This document shows positions 52,416 through 61,390 of a stretch of DNA of 64,000 nt, piece by piece. Origin of the DNA: Mycobacterium sp. Z3061 (lineage in GTDB: Bacteria > Actinomycetota > Actinomycetes > Mycobacteriales > Mycobacteriaceae); the NCBI RefSeq assembly GCF_031583025.1, contig NZ_CP134062.1, positions 3,534,001 to 3,598,000 of the forward strand, written 5' to 3'. Position 1 is the first letter of the stretch. The number at the start of each line of letters is the position of its first letter. A program made the translations under genes and the position numbers. The notes under the pieces are model-generated. The model did not search any database, was not told the DNA's origin, and saw only the letters and a list, made by a program, of their open reading frames with translations.

Positions 52416-52874
52416 TCAGATCTGCAGGCCGCGGGTGAGCCACAACGCCAGGAAACCCAGCATGCAGGCGAAGCAGATCAGGTGGTCTCGGCAGACCGCA
52501 CGAGCGAGGCGGCTCTGCTGGGCCGGCGGGTCGACGCGGCTGCCCAACCGGATCGCATTCGGGACTGTGCGCATCAAGGCCAGAGCTACCGGAAGGCCGG
52601 CGGCGCCACCCGATATCACCAGCAGCCACACCGGGTCGCGACCGTCTGCTGCCTGAAAGGCCAGCGCGCCCAACAAGATCAGCATCACCAATGCGATCAA
52701 CCGGCTCATCGGGCGGGAGGTGGTGGTGGCGCGGCGGTAGTAGCCCGCGATCGACGCCAGCACGGGCTCGGACAACTCGGCCTCGGCGTGCTTGAACACC
52801 TGCACGTCGAAGATCAGGTCCATCCACAGCACAGCCAGCAGAAAACCACTGCAGGCCGTCAGCAGTGGTGTCAT
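52416..52874 (-). CDS. Integral membrane protein, four helices, 152 aa
   Basis: Four hydrophobic segments: TPLLTACSGFLLAVLWMDLI (2-21), SRLIALVMLILLGALAF (57-73), PVWLLVISGGAAGLPVALAL (81-100) and HLICFACMLGFLALWLT (131-147). A polar helix holding HAEAELSEP lies between helices 1 and 2. No family known to me; the pattern recalls DUF-type DoxX-like or DUF4149-like proteins but without firm motif. ATG 52874 is well placed. The adjoining gene at 52951 on the same strand ends 76 bp upstream. Confidence 0.78.
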   Translation of the reverse strand: MTPLLTACSGFLLAVLWMDLIFDVQVFKHAEAELSEPVLASIAGYYRRATTTSRPMSRLIALVMLILLGALAFQAADGRDPVWLLVISGGAAGLPVALALMRTVPNAIRLGSRVDPPAQQSRLARAVCRDHLICFACMLGFLALWLTRGLQI

Positions 52875-52950
52875 CGCACTCCGCCTCCGATCGTCGCGTC
52901 AAATTCTCGGGGCAGTGCCGCGGCCGACGAGAACGCGTTCTCGCCAATCG

Positions 52951-53295
52951 TCAGCGCCGCTCCTGCCGTCGCGCTCTCACCCGCGCGGCGAACAGCACAG
53001 CGCTCAACACCACTGCCACCAACACCGTCTGCAACGCTCCGATCAGCACGACATTCGCGTCGTACCCGTCCGCCGCACCGACGCACTGAAAGTGCACGCT
53101 GGTGCTCGTTCGCTTGGACGACTGGGTGTACCGCGCGGTGCGGTAGGCCAATTCGTACCCGCCCCGGCAAACGAACGCCTGCGTCCAGTAGGCGCTGGCC
53201 GGAAACACCGATGTCAACGCGGCCGCGACGCCCATGCAGATCCCGGTCAGCAACGCCACTTTTACAGCAGTCTCACCGGTGCGGCGCGCAGTCAC
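52951..53295 (-). CDS. Two-helix membrane protein with extracellular Cys pair, 114 aa
   Basis: Start GTG 53295 is chosen because AGGA lies seven bases ahead; longer readings lack a ribosome site. Helix 1 is VALLTGICMGVAAALTSVF (15-33) and helix 2 is VVLIGALQTVLVAVVLSAVL (80-99). The roughly 45-residue outer loop carries Cys in FVCRGGYEL and FQCVGAAD, a probable disulphide. The C-terminus is very basic (RVRARRQERR). No known family. Confidence 0.7.
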   Translation of the reverse strand: MTARRTGETAVKVALLTGICMGVAAALTSVFPASAYWTQAFVCRGGYELAYRTARYTQSSKRTSTSVHFQCVGAADGYDANVVLIGALQTVLVAVVLSAVLFAARVRARRQERR

Positions 53296-53377
53296 GCGGA
53301 GATCCTCGCACGCCTCGCCATGGTCGACCAGCACACTCTTGCTCACGGCGCGGCACCGCGGGTACCGTAGGTCTGCC

Positions 53378-53406
53378 CAATTACGAAACGAATAGTAGCG
53401 TAATTG
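53378..53406. promoter_or_regulatory. Operator-like inverted repeat before the BVMO operon
   Basis: CAATTACG and CGTAATTG are perfect 8-bp arms spaced by 13 nt, ending 18 bp before the BVMO start. The sequence is AT-rich against its surroundings. Such an element usually binds a TetR or similar repressor next to a BVMO gene; no regulator gene is adjacent. Confidence 0.55.
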
Positions 53407-53424
53407 CAGAAAGGACCGCACTCG

Positions 53425-55353
53425 ATGCGCAGCCGGTACGCCGGAGAACCCTTCACCACGCCCACCGCGGAAATCGCAGCCGCACTACAGGACGTCAGCA
53501 TCCCGACGTTGCTGCTGTCCCTGGTACACATCACCGGCGATCCCCGCTTCATCCGAGACTTCAAACAGATGGGCCTGTTCCTCAACGAGGTACAAGGCTT
53601 CATGTCCGAGGAGGACAAGGCCCGGGCGCGGGCCGAGGCGCTGGCGGTAATCGCCGACTACCGTGACCGCGGCTGCCCGGAACCGCCGCTGCTGAGCGAC
53701 GAACTGATTCGGGAAATGATGGATTGGGCCGCCTGCGAACACGTTCCCGATGACTACCTGCCGCTGGCGCGGGAGGAGATGGACCTCGAGGGTGTCGACC
53801 CACGTAGGCCGGCGGGACTGCCGGCCGAGTCAGTGGCGGACTTCCCGGTTGTCGTGATCGGGTGCGGCGAATCGGGCATCCTGGCCGGAATCCGGCTCAA
53901 ACAGGCCAACATCCCGTTCACCATCATCGAGAAGAACGCCGGCCCCGGCGGAACCTGGTGGGAGAACAGCTATCCCGGCGCCCGGGTGGACGTCGCGAAC
54001 CACTTCTATTGCTACAGTTTCGAACCCAACAACGACTGGACGCATTTCTTCGCCGAACAGCCGGAGCTGCAGAGTTACTTCACCGCGGTGATGGCCAAGC
54101 ATGCTCTGTTCGAGCGGGTGCGTTTCGGCACCGAAGTTCTCGGGGCGGAATGGGAAGACGCGGCGGGAGTATGGAATGTCTTCCTCCGCGGGGCCGACGG
54201 TGAAACCAGCATTCGGGCACGCGCGCTCATCACAGCGGTGGGTCAGCTGAACAGGCCGTATATCCCCGAAATCGAGGGCGCCGACACCTTTGCGGGGCCG
54301 TCGTTTCACTCCGCGGCGTGGGATCATTCGGTGGACCTATCCGGCAAACGCGTCGCCCTCGTCGGTGCCGGCGCCAGCGGATTTCAGATCGCTCCGGCGA
54401 TCGCCGGAATCGTGGAGCACCTCACGGTTTTCCAGCGCACCGCCCAGTGGATGTTCCCCAACCCGATGTATCACGACGAGGTCGGCGACGGTGTGCGCTG
54501 GGCGATGCGGCACCTGCCCTACTACGGACGCTGGTATCGCTTCCTGCTGCTGTGGCCAGGCGCCGACAAGGGCCTGGATGCGGCGCGCGGCGACCCGAAC
54601 TACGCCGACCAGGACTACGCGGTCAGCGATATCAACGCCGCCGCGCGAATGATGTTCAGCCAGTGGATCACCAGCCAGGTTGACGAGGGCTCCGACTTGT
54701 TGACCAAGGTGATGCCCGATTACCCCGCTACCGGCAAGCGCACGTTGCAGGACAACGGAAGTTGGCTGAAGACGCTGCAGCGCGACAACGTCGACCTGGT
54801 CCGGACGCCGATTCGACGGATCACGCCCGACGGAATCGTCACCGAAGATGGGGTGACACATGACGTCGACATCATCGTGTACGCCACCGGATTTCGGCAC
54901 ACCGACGTGCTGTGGCCGCTGAAGATCCTCGGCCGCAACGGGACTGACCTGCACGCGCGGTGGGGGAGCCGGCCGTATGCGCACCTGGGCATCACCGTGC
55001 CTGGATTTCCCAATCTGTTCCTGGTCTACGGGCCGGGCACGCATCTCGCGCACGGTGGCAGCCTGATCTTCCAGTCCGAACTGCAGATGCGGTACATCAA
55101 CCTGTGCCTGAAACACATGGCCGAACATCACCTCGTCGCGCTGGAGCCCACCGCCGAAGCCGCCGAGCAGTGGCATCAGCGGACCCAGGCCGAGATCAAG
55201 CAGATGGTGTGGTCGCACCCCGCCGTCAAGCACTCGTACTTCAAGAACGCCGACGGCGAGATCCACACGGTCAGCCCGTGGCGGCTCAACGAATACTGGT
55301 CCGCGGTGCGCGAACCGGACTGGTTCGATTTCGTTCTGCGACAGGAGAAGTGA
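53425..55353 (+). CDS. Baeyer-Villiger-type flavin monooxygenase, 642 aa
   Basis: FAD and NADPH-dependent class B monooxygenase that inserts oxygen next to a ketone. An N-terminal extension of about 130 helical residues precedes the FAD motif VVVIGCGESGILAGIRLKQA. The BVMO fingerprint FAGPSFHSAAW (FxGxxxHxxxW) lies near residue 289, followed by the NADPH motif VALVGAGASGFQIAPAIA. The C-terminal YATGFRHTDVLWPL is also typical. ATG 53425 has AAAGGA upstream. It runs with the ADH gene 4 bp downstream. I do not recall it at this place in M. tuberculosis. Confidence 0.94.
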   Translation: MRSRYAGEPFTTPTAEIAAALQDVSIPTLLLSLVHITGDPRFIRDFKQMGLFLNEVQGFMSEEDKARARAEALAVIADYRDRGCPEPPLLSDELIREMMDWAACEHVPDDYLPLAREEMDLEGVDPRRPAGLPAESVADFPVVVIGCGESGILAGIRLKQANIPFTIIEKNAGPGGTWWENSYPGARVDVANHFYCYSFEPNNDWTHFFAEQPELQSYFTAVMAKHALFERVRFGTEVLGAEWEDAAGVWNVFLRGADGETSIRARALITAVGQLNRPYIPEIEGADTFAGPSFHSAAWDHSVDLSGKRVALVGAGASGFQIAPAIAGIVEHLTVFQRTAQWMFPNPMYHDEVGDGVRWAMRHLPYYGRWYRFLLLWPGADKGLDAARGDPNYADQDYAVSDINAAARMMFSQWITSQVDEGSDLLTKVMPDYPATGKRTLQDNGSWLKTLQRDNVDLVRTPIRRITPDGIVTEDGVTHDVDIIVYATGFRHTDVLWPLKILGRNGTDLHARWGSRPYAHLGITVPGFPNLFLVYGPGTHLAHGGSLIFQSELQMRYINLCLKHMAEHHLVALEPTAEAAEQWHQRTQAEIKQMVWSHPAVKHSYFKNADGEIHTVSPWRLNEYWSAVREPDWFDFVLRQEK

Positions 55354-55357
55354 GCCG

Positions 55358-56383
55358 ATGCGCACGGTAGTCATCGACGGGCCCGCCAGCATCCGGGTGG
55401 ACACCCGGCCCGACCCGGCCCTCACCGGGCCGGACGGCGTGATCGTCTCGGTGCGGGCCGCCGGCATCTGCGGATCCGACCTGCATTTCTACGAGGGCGA
55501 CTATCCGCTGACCGAGCCGGTGCCGTTGGGCCACGAGGCCATCGGCACCGTCGTCGAGGCCGGGCCCGACGTGCGCACCGTCAAAGTGGGCGACGAAGTG
55601 CTGGTGTCCTCGGTGGCCGGTTGCGGCAGGTGCCCGGGTTGCGCCACCAACGACCCGGTGATGTGCCACTCGGGCCTGCAGATCTTCGGCGGCGGCGCGC
55701 TTCCCGGCGCTCAGACCGATCTGCTCGCGGTGCACGCCGCCGACTTCCAGGTGCGCAAGATCCCCGAGGGCATCGGCACCGAACAGGCCTTGCTGCTCAC
55801 CGACAACCTGGCAACCGGTTGGGCGGCGGCCCAGCGCGCCGACATTCCGCTGGGCGGCACGGTGGCGGTAATCGGTCTGGGTGCGGTCGGCTTGTGCGCG
55901 CTGCGTAGCGCTTTCGCCCAAGGCGCGGCAACGGTTTTCGCGGTCGATCGGGTGCCGGGGCGGTTGCAGCGGGCAGCGGATTGGGGCGCGACGCCAGTCG
56001 CATCCTCGACGGTGGAGTCCATCCTGGCCGCCACCGGTGGCCGCGGTGCCGACGCGGTGATCGACGCTGTCGCGAGCGACGCGTCCCTGACCGACGCGCT
56101 CTACGCGGTGCGGCCGGGCGGCACCGTATCGGTGGTCGGCGTGCACGACCTGCAGCCGTTCCCCTTCCCGGCACTGGCATGCCTGATCCGCAGCATCACG
56201 GTGCGATGGACCACCGCCCCGGTGCAGCGCACGTGGCCGGAACTGATCCCGCTGCTTCAGTCGGGGCGCCTGGACGTCGACGGCATCTTCACCACGACGC
56301 TGCCGCTCGACGAGGCGGCCAAGGGTTACGCGACCGCCGCGGCACGTTCCGGCGACGCCGTCAAGGTCCTGTTGCGGCCCTGA
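55358..56383 (+). CDS. Zinc-dependent medium-chain dehydrogenase, 341 aa (Rv1895-like)
   Basis: MDR-type alcohol/polyol dehydrogenase. Catalytic zinc ligands are Cys in AAGICGSDLHFYEGDY and His-Glu in PLGHEAIGTVVEAGPD; the structural zinc Cys set is in GCGRCPGCATNDPVMC. NAD site: VAVIGLGAVGLCALRSAFAQ. It starts 4 bp after the BVMO stop, and the nitrilase begins 9 bp after it. It may oxidise a secondary alcohol to the ketone used by the BVMO (inference). Rv1895 is the syntenic gene as recalled. Confidence 0.93.
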   Translation: MRTVVIDGPASIRVDTRPDPALTGPDGVIVSVRAAGICGSDLHFYEGDYPLTEPVPLGHEAIGTVVEAGPDVRTVKVGDEVLVSSVAGCGRCPGCATNDPVMCHSGLQIFGGGALPGAQTDLLAVHAADFQVRKIPEGIGTEQALLLTDNLATGWAAAQRADIPLGGTVAVIGLGAVGLCALRSAFAQGAATVFAVDRVPGRLQRAADWGATPVASSTVESILAATGGRGADAVIDAVASDASLTDALYAVRPGGTVSVVGVHDLQPFPFPALACLIRSITVRWTTAPVQRTWPELIPLLQSGRLDVDGIFTTTLPLDEAAKGYATAAARSGDAVKVLLRP

Positions 56384-56392
56384 TCTGGCAGC

Positions 56393-57313
56393 ATGGCCTC
56401 TATGCGCTGTGCCGCAATCCAACTCGAGGCGGTCCCGGCCGACGTCGACGCGAACCTGGCCACCGTCGAACGTCTGGTTGAGGATGCCGTCACAGCGGGC
56501 GCACAGACCATCGCCTTGCCGGAGTTCTTCACCACCGGCGTCGGCTTCTGGCCGGAACTGGCCGATGCCGCATTGCCCGCCGACGGCAAGGCCACCGAAC
56601 TACTGATCGCGCTGGCGCGCCACCACGAGGTGATGATCGGCGGTTCGTTGTTGATCCGGGACCCCGACGGAAACGTGCGCAACGCGTATCTGGTCGTGAC
56701 ATCGCAGGGCGTTGCCGGCCGCCACGACAAAGACCTTCCGACGATGTGGGAGAACGCCTTCTACATCGGCGGCCACGACGACGGCGTCATCGACGTCGGC
56801 GGCATCACGGTAGGCGCGGCGGTGTGCTGGGAATTGATGCGAACCCAGACCGTGCGTCGACTGCGCGGCCGCATTGATCTGGCGATGACGGGCTCAGGCT
56901 GGTGGTCGATCCCCGACTGGTGGCCGCGGGCGGCTTTTCGCCGGATGGAACGGCGCAACGCGTTGACCGCCCGGCTGGCGGCGTCGTCGTTCGCGGGCTA
57001 CGTGGGTGCGCCGGTTCTGCACGCGGCCCACGCAGGCACCGTGCGGTGCCGGATGCCCTGGTTGCCGCTGGGATATGAGGGCCGCTTCGAGGGCGGCACC
57101 ATGATCGTCGCCGCCGACGGCACGGTACTGGCAGTAGCGGGCGAGGGTGAAGGGGTGGTGGTGGCGGACGTCTCGACGGGGCGGTGTGCACCGAGTTCAG
57201 ATGTGCCTGAACGTTTTTGGCTGCACACCCGAGGGGCGCTGCCGGCGGCGGTATGGCACTATCAACGCCTGCACGGCCGCCACTATTACCGACGGCACGT
57301 CGCCGCGTCCTGA
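56393..57313 (+). CDS. Carbon-nitrogen hydrolase (nitrilase superfamily), 306 aa
   Basis: CN hydrolase with the Glu-Lys-Cys triad: Glu in IALPEFFTTGVGF, Lys in GRHDKDLPTMWEN and nucleophile Cys in GAAVCWELMRTQT. It hydrolyses an amide or nitrile, or condenses an amine with an acyl group. Residue positions are about 44, 111 and 143. ATG 56393 is used; ATG 56402 gives the more conserved MRCAAIQLEA start. It ends 4 bp before the convergent methyltransferase. Its link to BVMO/ADH is by proximity only. Confidence 0.9.
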   Translation: MASMRCAAIQLEAVPADVDANLATVERLVEDAVTAGAQTIALPEFFTTGVGFWPELADAALPADGKATELLIALARHHEVMIGGSLLIRDPDGNVRNAYLVVTSQGVAGRHDKDLPTMWENAFYIGGHDDGVIDVGGITVGAAVCWELMRTQTVRRLRGRIDLAMTGSGWWSIPDWWPRAAFRRMERRNALTARLAASSFAGYVGAPVLHAAHAGTVRCRMPWLPLGYEGRFEGGTMIVAADGTVLAVAGEGEGVVVADVSTGRCAPSSDVPERFWLHTRGALPAAVWHYQRLHGRHYYRRHVAAS

Positions 57314-57317
57314 CGGG

Positions 57318-58226
57318 TCAGCGGGTGGCCGTCACGTACTGCGACCGCATGAAGCTGTCGATCTTCACGTCCACGGGCGGCGGAGTGAGCCCATAACCGG
57401 CTTGCAGATTGAGAGTGTTCCGGACGGGCTCGACCGACCACCCGTGCTCCCGGAGCCAGTCCGCCGGATTCGCCGGGTTGTCATAGGTGAGCGCGGAGAA
57501 GTCGACGTCCCCGGACATGTTGACACCGGGGTGCGACCGTTCCAGTTCAGCGAGCTGGTCGTGATCCAGGCGAGACCCCAGGGCGCCGGTGGCAATCCGA
57601 CTGTCTGGTGCGCTGTTTTCGTGGATCCGAGCGAACAACGTCTCCTGGGCATCGCCGGTCAGGTAGGGCAGCAGCCCCTCCACCGACCAGGCGGCAGGGG
57701 CTTGGGGGTCGAAGCCGGCCTTGATGAGTTCGGCGGTCCAGTCGCCGCGCAGATCCGCCGCGACCTCGACCCGCTGCGCCCTGGGTTTCGCGCCGAGGTC
57801 GTCCAGCACCCGCGCTTTGAACTCCAGCACTTTCGGCAAATCGACTTCGAAAACCGTTGTCCCCGTGGGCCAGTCGAGGCGGTACGCCCGGGAGTCCAGG
57901 CCGGCGGCGACGATCACCGCCTGCTGGATGCCCGTTTCGCCGGCGTTGGTGAAGAAGTCATCGAAAAACCTGGTCTGCACGCCGTACAGGCGGGGGAAGG
58001 TGGTTTCATCTTCCGAAGTGCCGGGGTTTTTCAGCAATCCGGTCAGATATGGGTCCGCGGTGGCGGTGATGAAGTGCTGTGCGTACTCGTCGCGCACGAG
58101 CGGCCGCGCACTCAGGGCGTGCACCGCGCGCCAACCCGCAACCAGCAGGGCGGTATACCCGACACCGCTGACGATGTCCCACTGGTCGTCGTCGGAACGG
58201 AGGGACCCGAAATCAGATGTCGTCAT
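57318..58226 (-). CDS. SAM-dependent methyltransferase, mycobacterial TIGR00027 type, 302 aa (Rv1896c-like)
   Basis: Putative S-adenosylmethionine methyltransferase of the large mycobacterial family. [20 protein letters not shown] is the SAM-binding motif, then [20 protein letters not shown] and [20 protein letters not shown]. The substrate is unknown; relatives are thought to act on carboxylates or lipids. Length agrees with Rv1896c (303 aa as recalled). ATG 58226; 16 bp separate it from the dtd stop upstream on the same strand. Confidence 0.92.
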   Translation of the reverse strand: MTTSDFGSLRSDDDQWDIVSGVGYTALLVAGWRAVHALSARPLVRDEYAQHFITATADPYLTGLLKNPGTSEDETTFPRLYGVQTRFFDDFFTNAGETGIQQAVIVAAGLDSRAYRLDWPTGTTVFEVDLPKVLEFKARVLDDLGAKPRAQRVEVAADLRGDWTAELIKAGFDPQAPAAWSVEGLLPYLTGDAQETLFARIHENSAPDSRIATGALGSRLDHDQLAELERSHPGVNMSGDVDFSALTYDNPANPADWLREHGWSVEPVRNTLNLQAGYGLTPPPVDVKIDSFMRSQYVTATR

Positions 58227-58242
58227 AGAGCGAACGTACCCG

Positions 58243-58674
58243 TCACAACTCCAGCAAAACGGTCACCGGCCCGTCGTTGGTCAACTCGACCTGCATGTGC
58301 GCGCCGAAGGTCCCCGTCGCGACGTGTGCGCCCAGCGCGCGCAGCGCGTCGGCGAACGCGGCCACCAGCGGCTCGGCAATGGGTCCGGGTGCTGCCGCAT
58401 TCCAGGACGGGCGACGGCCCTTGGCGGTGTTGGCGTAGAGGGTAAACTGGCTGACCACCAGGATCGGCGCGCCGACGTCGGAGGCGGACTTCTCTTCGTC
58501 GAGAATCCTTAGTGTCCAGAGCTTTTCGGCCAGACGGCGAGCCTGGTCGGGGCCGTCGCCGTGGGTGACGCCGACGAAGGCGAGCAGGCCCTGCCCCGGC
58601 GGCCGGATGGCGCCGACCACCTGATCGTCCACCACCACCGCCGCCGAGGAGACCCGTTGCACCAGCACCCGCAT
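58243..58674 (-). CDS. dtd: D-aminoacyl-tRNA deacylase, 143 aa
   Basis: Removes D-amino acids wrongly attached to t[20 protein letters not shown] at the start, [40 protein letters not shown] (the SQFTL motif) and the C-terminal [16 protein letters not shown] (here TNDGPV in place of the usual NxGPV motif) are all present. ATG 58674 gives 143 aa as in Rv1897c; ATG 58692 would add six residues. It lies 40 bp from the divergent gene. Confidence 0.95.
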   Translation of the reverse strand: MRVLVQRVSSAAVVVDDQVVGAIRPPGQGLLAFVGVTHGDGPDQARRLAEKLWTLRILDEEKSASDVGAPILVVSQFTLYANTAKGRRPSWNAAAPGPIAEPLVAAFADALRALGAHVATGTFGAHMQVELTNDGPVTVLLEL

Positions 58675-58714
58675 GGGCGTCGATGCTGCCATGCCGGCTC
58701 GGTAGGCTCGTGAG

Positions 58715-59020
58715 GTGTCTGTGCTGGTTGCGTTTTCGGTTACCCCGATGGGCGTGGGGGAGGCCGTCGGCGAGATCGTTGCCGAGGCGGTCCGGGTGGT
58801 TCGCGAGTCTGGGCTTCCCAACAAGACGGATTCCATGTTCACCGTCATCGAGGGCGACAGCTGGGCGGAAGTGATGACCGTGGTGCAGCGGGCGGTCGAG
58901 GCGGTAGCGGCGCGGGCACCCCGGGTCAGCACCGTGATCAAGGCCGACATGCGCGCGGGGACAACGGACGCGATGACGCACAAGGTTGAGTCGGTCGAGC
59001 GGTACCTGTCTGACGGCTAG
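58715..59020 (+). CDS. Thiamine-binding/MTH1187-like protein, 101 aa (Rv1898-like)
   Basis: Small ferredoxin-like-fold protein of the MTH1187/YkoF family: [20 protein letters not shown], the [20 protein letters not shown] strand-helix and [20 protein letters not shown]. Family members bind thiamine or hydroxymethylpyrimidine and may be regulatory. GTG 58715 is the start. The stop overlaps the convergent macro-domain stop by 4 bp. Confidence 0.9.
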   Translation: MSVLVAFSVTPMGVGEAVGEIVAEAVRVVRESGLPNKTDSMFTVIEGDSWAEVMTVVQRAVEAVAARAPRVSTVIKADMRAGTTDAMTHKVESVERYLSDG

Positions 59021-59511
59021 GGCTGTATGGCGGTTTTGAATGCCTGCTCAGCGGCCGCTCCGTGGACGGCGAAGACGACGCGCTGCAATGTTTTCGCCCG
59101 GTGCTGACGGACTGCACCGACCATCAGGCGGGCCGCGTCGTGGAGCGGGAAGCCGCCCACCCCGGTCCCGAATGCGACCAGGGCCAGCGAATGGCAACCC
59201 AGTTCATCGGCCTTCTGCAATGTGGATGTGGTTGCACGGCTGATGATTTCGGCTGAGGTAGGGCCTCCCGGTTGCATCGTCGCAGCGTGGATTACGTAGC
59301 GGGCGGGCATGTCACCCGCGGTGGTTTCGACAGCCTCGCCGAGCCCGATCGGTGCCTTCTGGTGGGATTCGCGGTTTATGGCCGGACCGCCGGCGCGGGC
59401 GATGGCCGCGGCGACCCCGCCGCCGTGCCGCAGCCAGGTGTTGGCGGCGTTGGCGATCGCGTCGACGTCGAGTTTGGTGACGTCGGCTTGCAATACCTCG
59501 ACCTCGATCAT
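59017..59511 (-). CDS. Macro-domain protein, 164 aa (Rv1899c-related)
   Basis: ADP-ribose-binding macro domain: [60 protein letters not shown] and [21 protein letters not shown]. The catalytic-loop residues GGGV and the GTGVGGFP stretch are present, so ADP-ribosyl hydrolysis or binding is likely. ATG 59511 begins at the fold; ATG 59529 would add six residues. Rv1899c (lppD) is recalled as a 343-aa lipoprotein with this domain; here there is no lipobox or extra domain. Confidence 0.88.
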   Translation of the reverse strand: MIEVEVLQADVTKLDVDAIANAANTWLRHGGGVAAAIARAGGPAINRESHQKAPIGLGEAVETTAGDMPARYVIHAATMQPGGPTSAEIISRATTSTLQKADELGCHSLALVAFGTGVGGFPLHDAARLMVGAVRQHRAKTLQRVVFAVHGAAAEQAFKTAIQP

Positions 59512-59657
59512 AGGGACATCATGAGGCATTGCCGACCGCACTCAGCGGCGGCCGACGCGACCTGCTCCCACTATCGGCCGGATGGGAGTGCCGATCGCTC
59601 GATCGATGCGCGTAGCGTAAACCCGATCGCACACAGCGAACCAGCAGGAGGCACCCA

Positions 59658-59699
59658 ATGTTGAAGTCGTCGGCACGCGTACCGGTGCGGATCTCATGA
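59658..59699 (+). CDS. 13-aa leader peptide coupled to the collagen-like gene
   Basis: MLKSSARVPVRIS is preceded by a perfect AGGAGG (59646-59651) six bases before the ATG, the strongest ribosome site I saw in the window. Its TGA overlaps the next ATG as ATGA. The downstream gene has only a weak site of its own, so reinitiation from this peptide is the likely way it is translated. It has no run of one amino acid that would point to a classic attenuator. Confidence 0.6.
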   Translation: MLKSSARVPVRIS

Positions 59700-59989
59700 C
59701 CGACCAGACCGAAGAGGGTGCTCACGGGGGTGGCCAGGGCGGTGCCGGTGGTCGCGGGGGCGCGGGCGGTGCCGGTGGCGCCGGCGGCCGTGGCGGTGCC
59801 GGAGGCAGAGGCGGTGACGGCGGTCGCGGCGGTGACGGAGGTCGTGGCGGCGCGGGCGGACCGGGTGGCGCCGGCGGGGCTGGCGGTGAACCGGGCCAAG
59901 GTGGTGAACCGGGACAGCCAGGAGAACCGGGGCAGCCCGGTCAGCCGGGACAGCCGGGTCAGCCGGGGGAGCCAGGCCGGGCCGGTTAA
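59696..59989 (+). CDS. Collagen-like Gly-rich protein, 97 aa
   Basis: From residue 9 onward nearly every third residue is Gly. The first half consists of GGA/GGR/GGD triplets like a PGRS block; the second half changes to collagen-like GEPGQPGEPGQPGQPG. No PE domain, signal peptide or membrane segment is present. Its ATG overlaps the leader peptide stop. It lies between the macro-domain gene and the convergent lipJ. Function unknown; a collagen-like triple helix or surface protein exported by an unrecognised route are possibilities. Confidence 0.65.
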   Translation: MTDQTEEGAHGGGQGGAGGRGGAGGAGGAGGRGGAGGRGGDGGRGGDGGRGGAGGPGGAGGAGGEPGQGGEPGQPGEPGQPGQPGQPGQPGEPGRAG

Positions 59990-60025
59990 GTCAGCTGTGA
60001 GGGTCCGCCGAATTAGACGTATCCC

Positions 60026-61390
60026 TTAAGTCGCCAGCGCATACATCCGCCACACCCCCGGCACACCCTTGAGTTCGTGCTCACCGCGCTCGACAAACGC
60101 ATGCCGGGATCCGGTCACGATGTCGCGCAGGGTCGACGACACCAACACCTCACCAGCTCCCGCCAGCGCCGACACCCGTGCGGCGATGTGCACGGCCATG
60201 CCGGCGACATCGGTGCCGCGCACTTCCACCTCCCCGGCATGAATGCCCACGCGCACGTCGATGCCGAGCACGCGGACCGAGCCCACGATCGCGTCCGCAC
60301 AAGCCAGAGCGGCGCTGGGACTGCTGAAAGTCACCACGAACCCGTCGCCGGCGGTGTTGACCTCACGGCCGCCGAATCGCTGGATCTCATGGCGGACCAC
60401 CTGGTCGTGATTGTCCAGCAGGTCGCGCCAGCGGTGGTCGCCGAGTTCAGCCGCACGCTGCGTCGAGCCGACGATGTCGGTGAACATGATCGTGGCCAGC
60501 ACCCGCTCGGATTCGGCGCCGCCCCGCACGCCGGTCACGAACTCCTCGATCTCGTCCAGCATCGGCCCGGCGTCGCCCACCCAGTACAGGACGTCAGCAC
60601 CCGGCAGCTCGATGAAGCGGGACCCGGCGATGTGTTCGGCGACGTAGCGGCCCTGCCCGATCGGGATGAAGGTCGCACCCACCCGGTGCAACACCAGTGT
60701 CGGGGCACCGATCCGAGCAAGAGCTTCGCGAACGTCGGCCTCCGCCAACGCTTTTGCCACTGCTCTGGCCATACTCGGAGGTCCTGCCCGATTGCCGGCC
60801 AGATCCCACCAGGACCGGAACGCGTCATCACCGGCCACCGACGGCGCAACGATGCGCAACACGTCGAATCCCTGCTCGACGGCGTCATGCTCGAGCGCGA
60901 CGGTCAGATACGGATCAAGCAGCCTGGGTTCGGCGCCGACGTGATAGTCCGGTGCCCGCAACGCGCGAGCCGTGCCGCTGACGACAACCAGGTTGCGAAC
61001 CCGCTCCGGATAGTCCGCCGCCAGAACCAGACCGGTCATCGCATGAAAATTCGGCGCAAAGACGGTGGCCTGTTCGCACCCAACCGCGTCCATCACCGCA
61101 ATCGCGTCTTCGGCCCACTTCTTCGGCCCCAGCAGGTCCAGGGCGGGCGTCCGCGATGAGAGACCGACGCCGCGGAGATCGAACCGGATTATCCGGGCGA
61201 ATGAAGCCAGGCGTCGGTGGAAGCGGTACAGAGCCGGCTCGTCGTCGATCGAGTCGATCGGAACGAATGGGCCGGGCAGTACCAGCAAGTCCCGCGGACC
61301 GTCACCGAGTACCTGATAGGCGATATCCATATCGCCGCAGCGGGCGTATCGGGTACGCGGAGCCAGCACCACTGGCACAGGGTAATTCAT
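60026..61390 (-). CDS. lipJ: LipJ-like alpha/beta-hydrolase and class III cyclase fusion, 454 aa
   Basis: Residues 15-285 form an alpha/beta-hydrolase domain ([31 protein letters not shown]). The nucleophile elbow reads [13 protein letters not shown]: Asn114 takes the place of the catalytic Ser, so the hydrolase is probably dead. Residues 295-454 form a class III adenylyl cyclase. Metal Asp305 and Asp349 are kept, the Lys position is Asn345, the Asp position is Asp394, the transition-state Asn is His401, and Arg405 is present. Rv1900c is recalled with a similar Asn and as an active cyclase. ATG 61390 removes an implausible N-terminal extension. Confidence 0.92.
   Translation of the reverse strand: MNYPVPVVLAPRTRYARCGDMDIAYQVLGDGPRDLLVLPGPFVPIDSIDDEPALYRFHRRLASFARIIRFDLRGVGLSSRTPALDLLGPKKWAEDAIAVMDAVGCEQATVFAPNFHAMTGLVLAADYPERVRNLVVVSGTARALRAPDYHVGAEPRLLDPYLTVALEHDAVEQGFDVLRIVAPSVAGDDAFRSWWDLAGNRAGPPSMARAVAKALAEADVREALARIGAPTLVLHRVGATFIPIGQGRYVAEHIAGSRFIELPGADVLYWVGDAGPMLDEIEEFVTGVRGGAESERVLATIMFTDIVGSTQRAAELGDHRWRDLLDNHDQVVRHEIQRFGGREVNTAGDGFVVTFSSPSAALACADAIVGSVRVLGIDVRVGIHAGEVEVRGTDVAGMAVHIAARVSALAGAGEVLVSSTLRDIVTGSRHAFVERGEHELKGVPGVWRMYALAT

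Noticed and set aside
59519-59899. 126-codon minus-strand frame over the collagen-like gene
   Set aside because: Antisense of Gly-rich codons with low-complexity Ala/Thr; no ribosome site and no recognisable domain.
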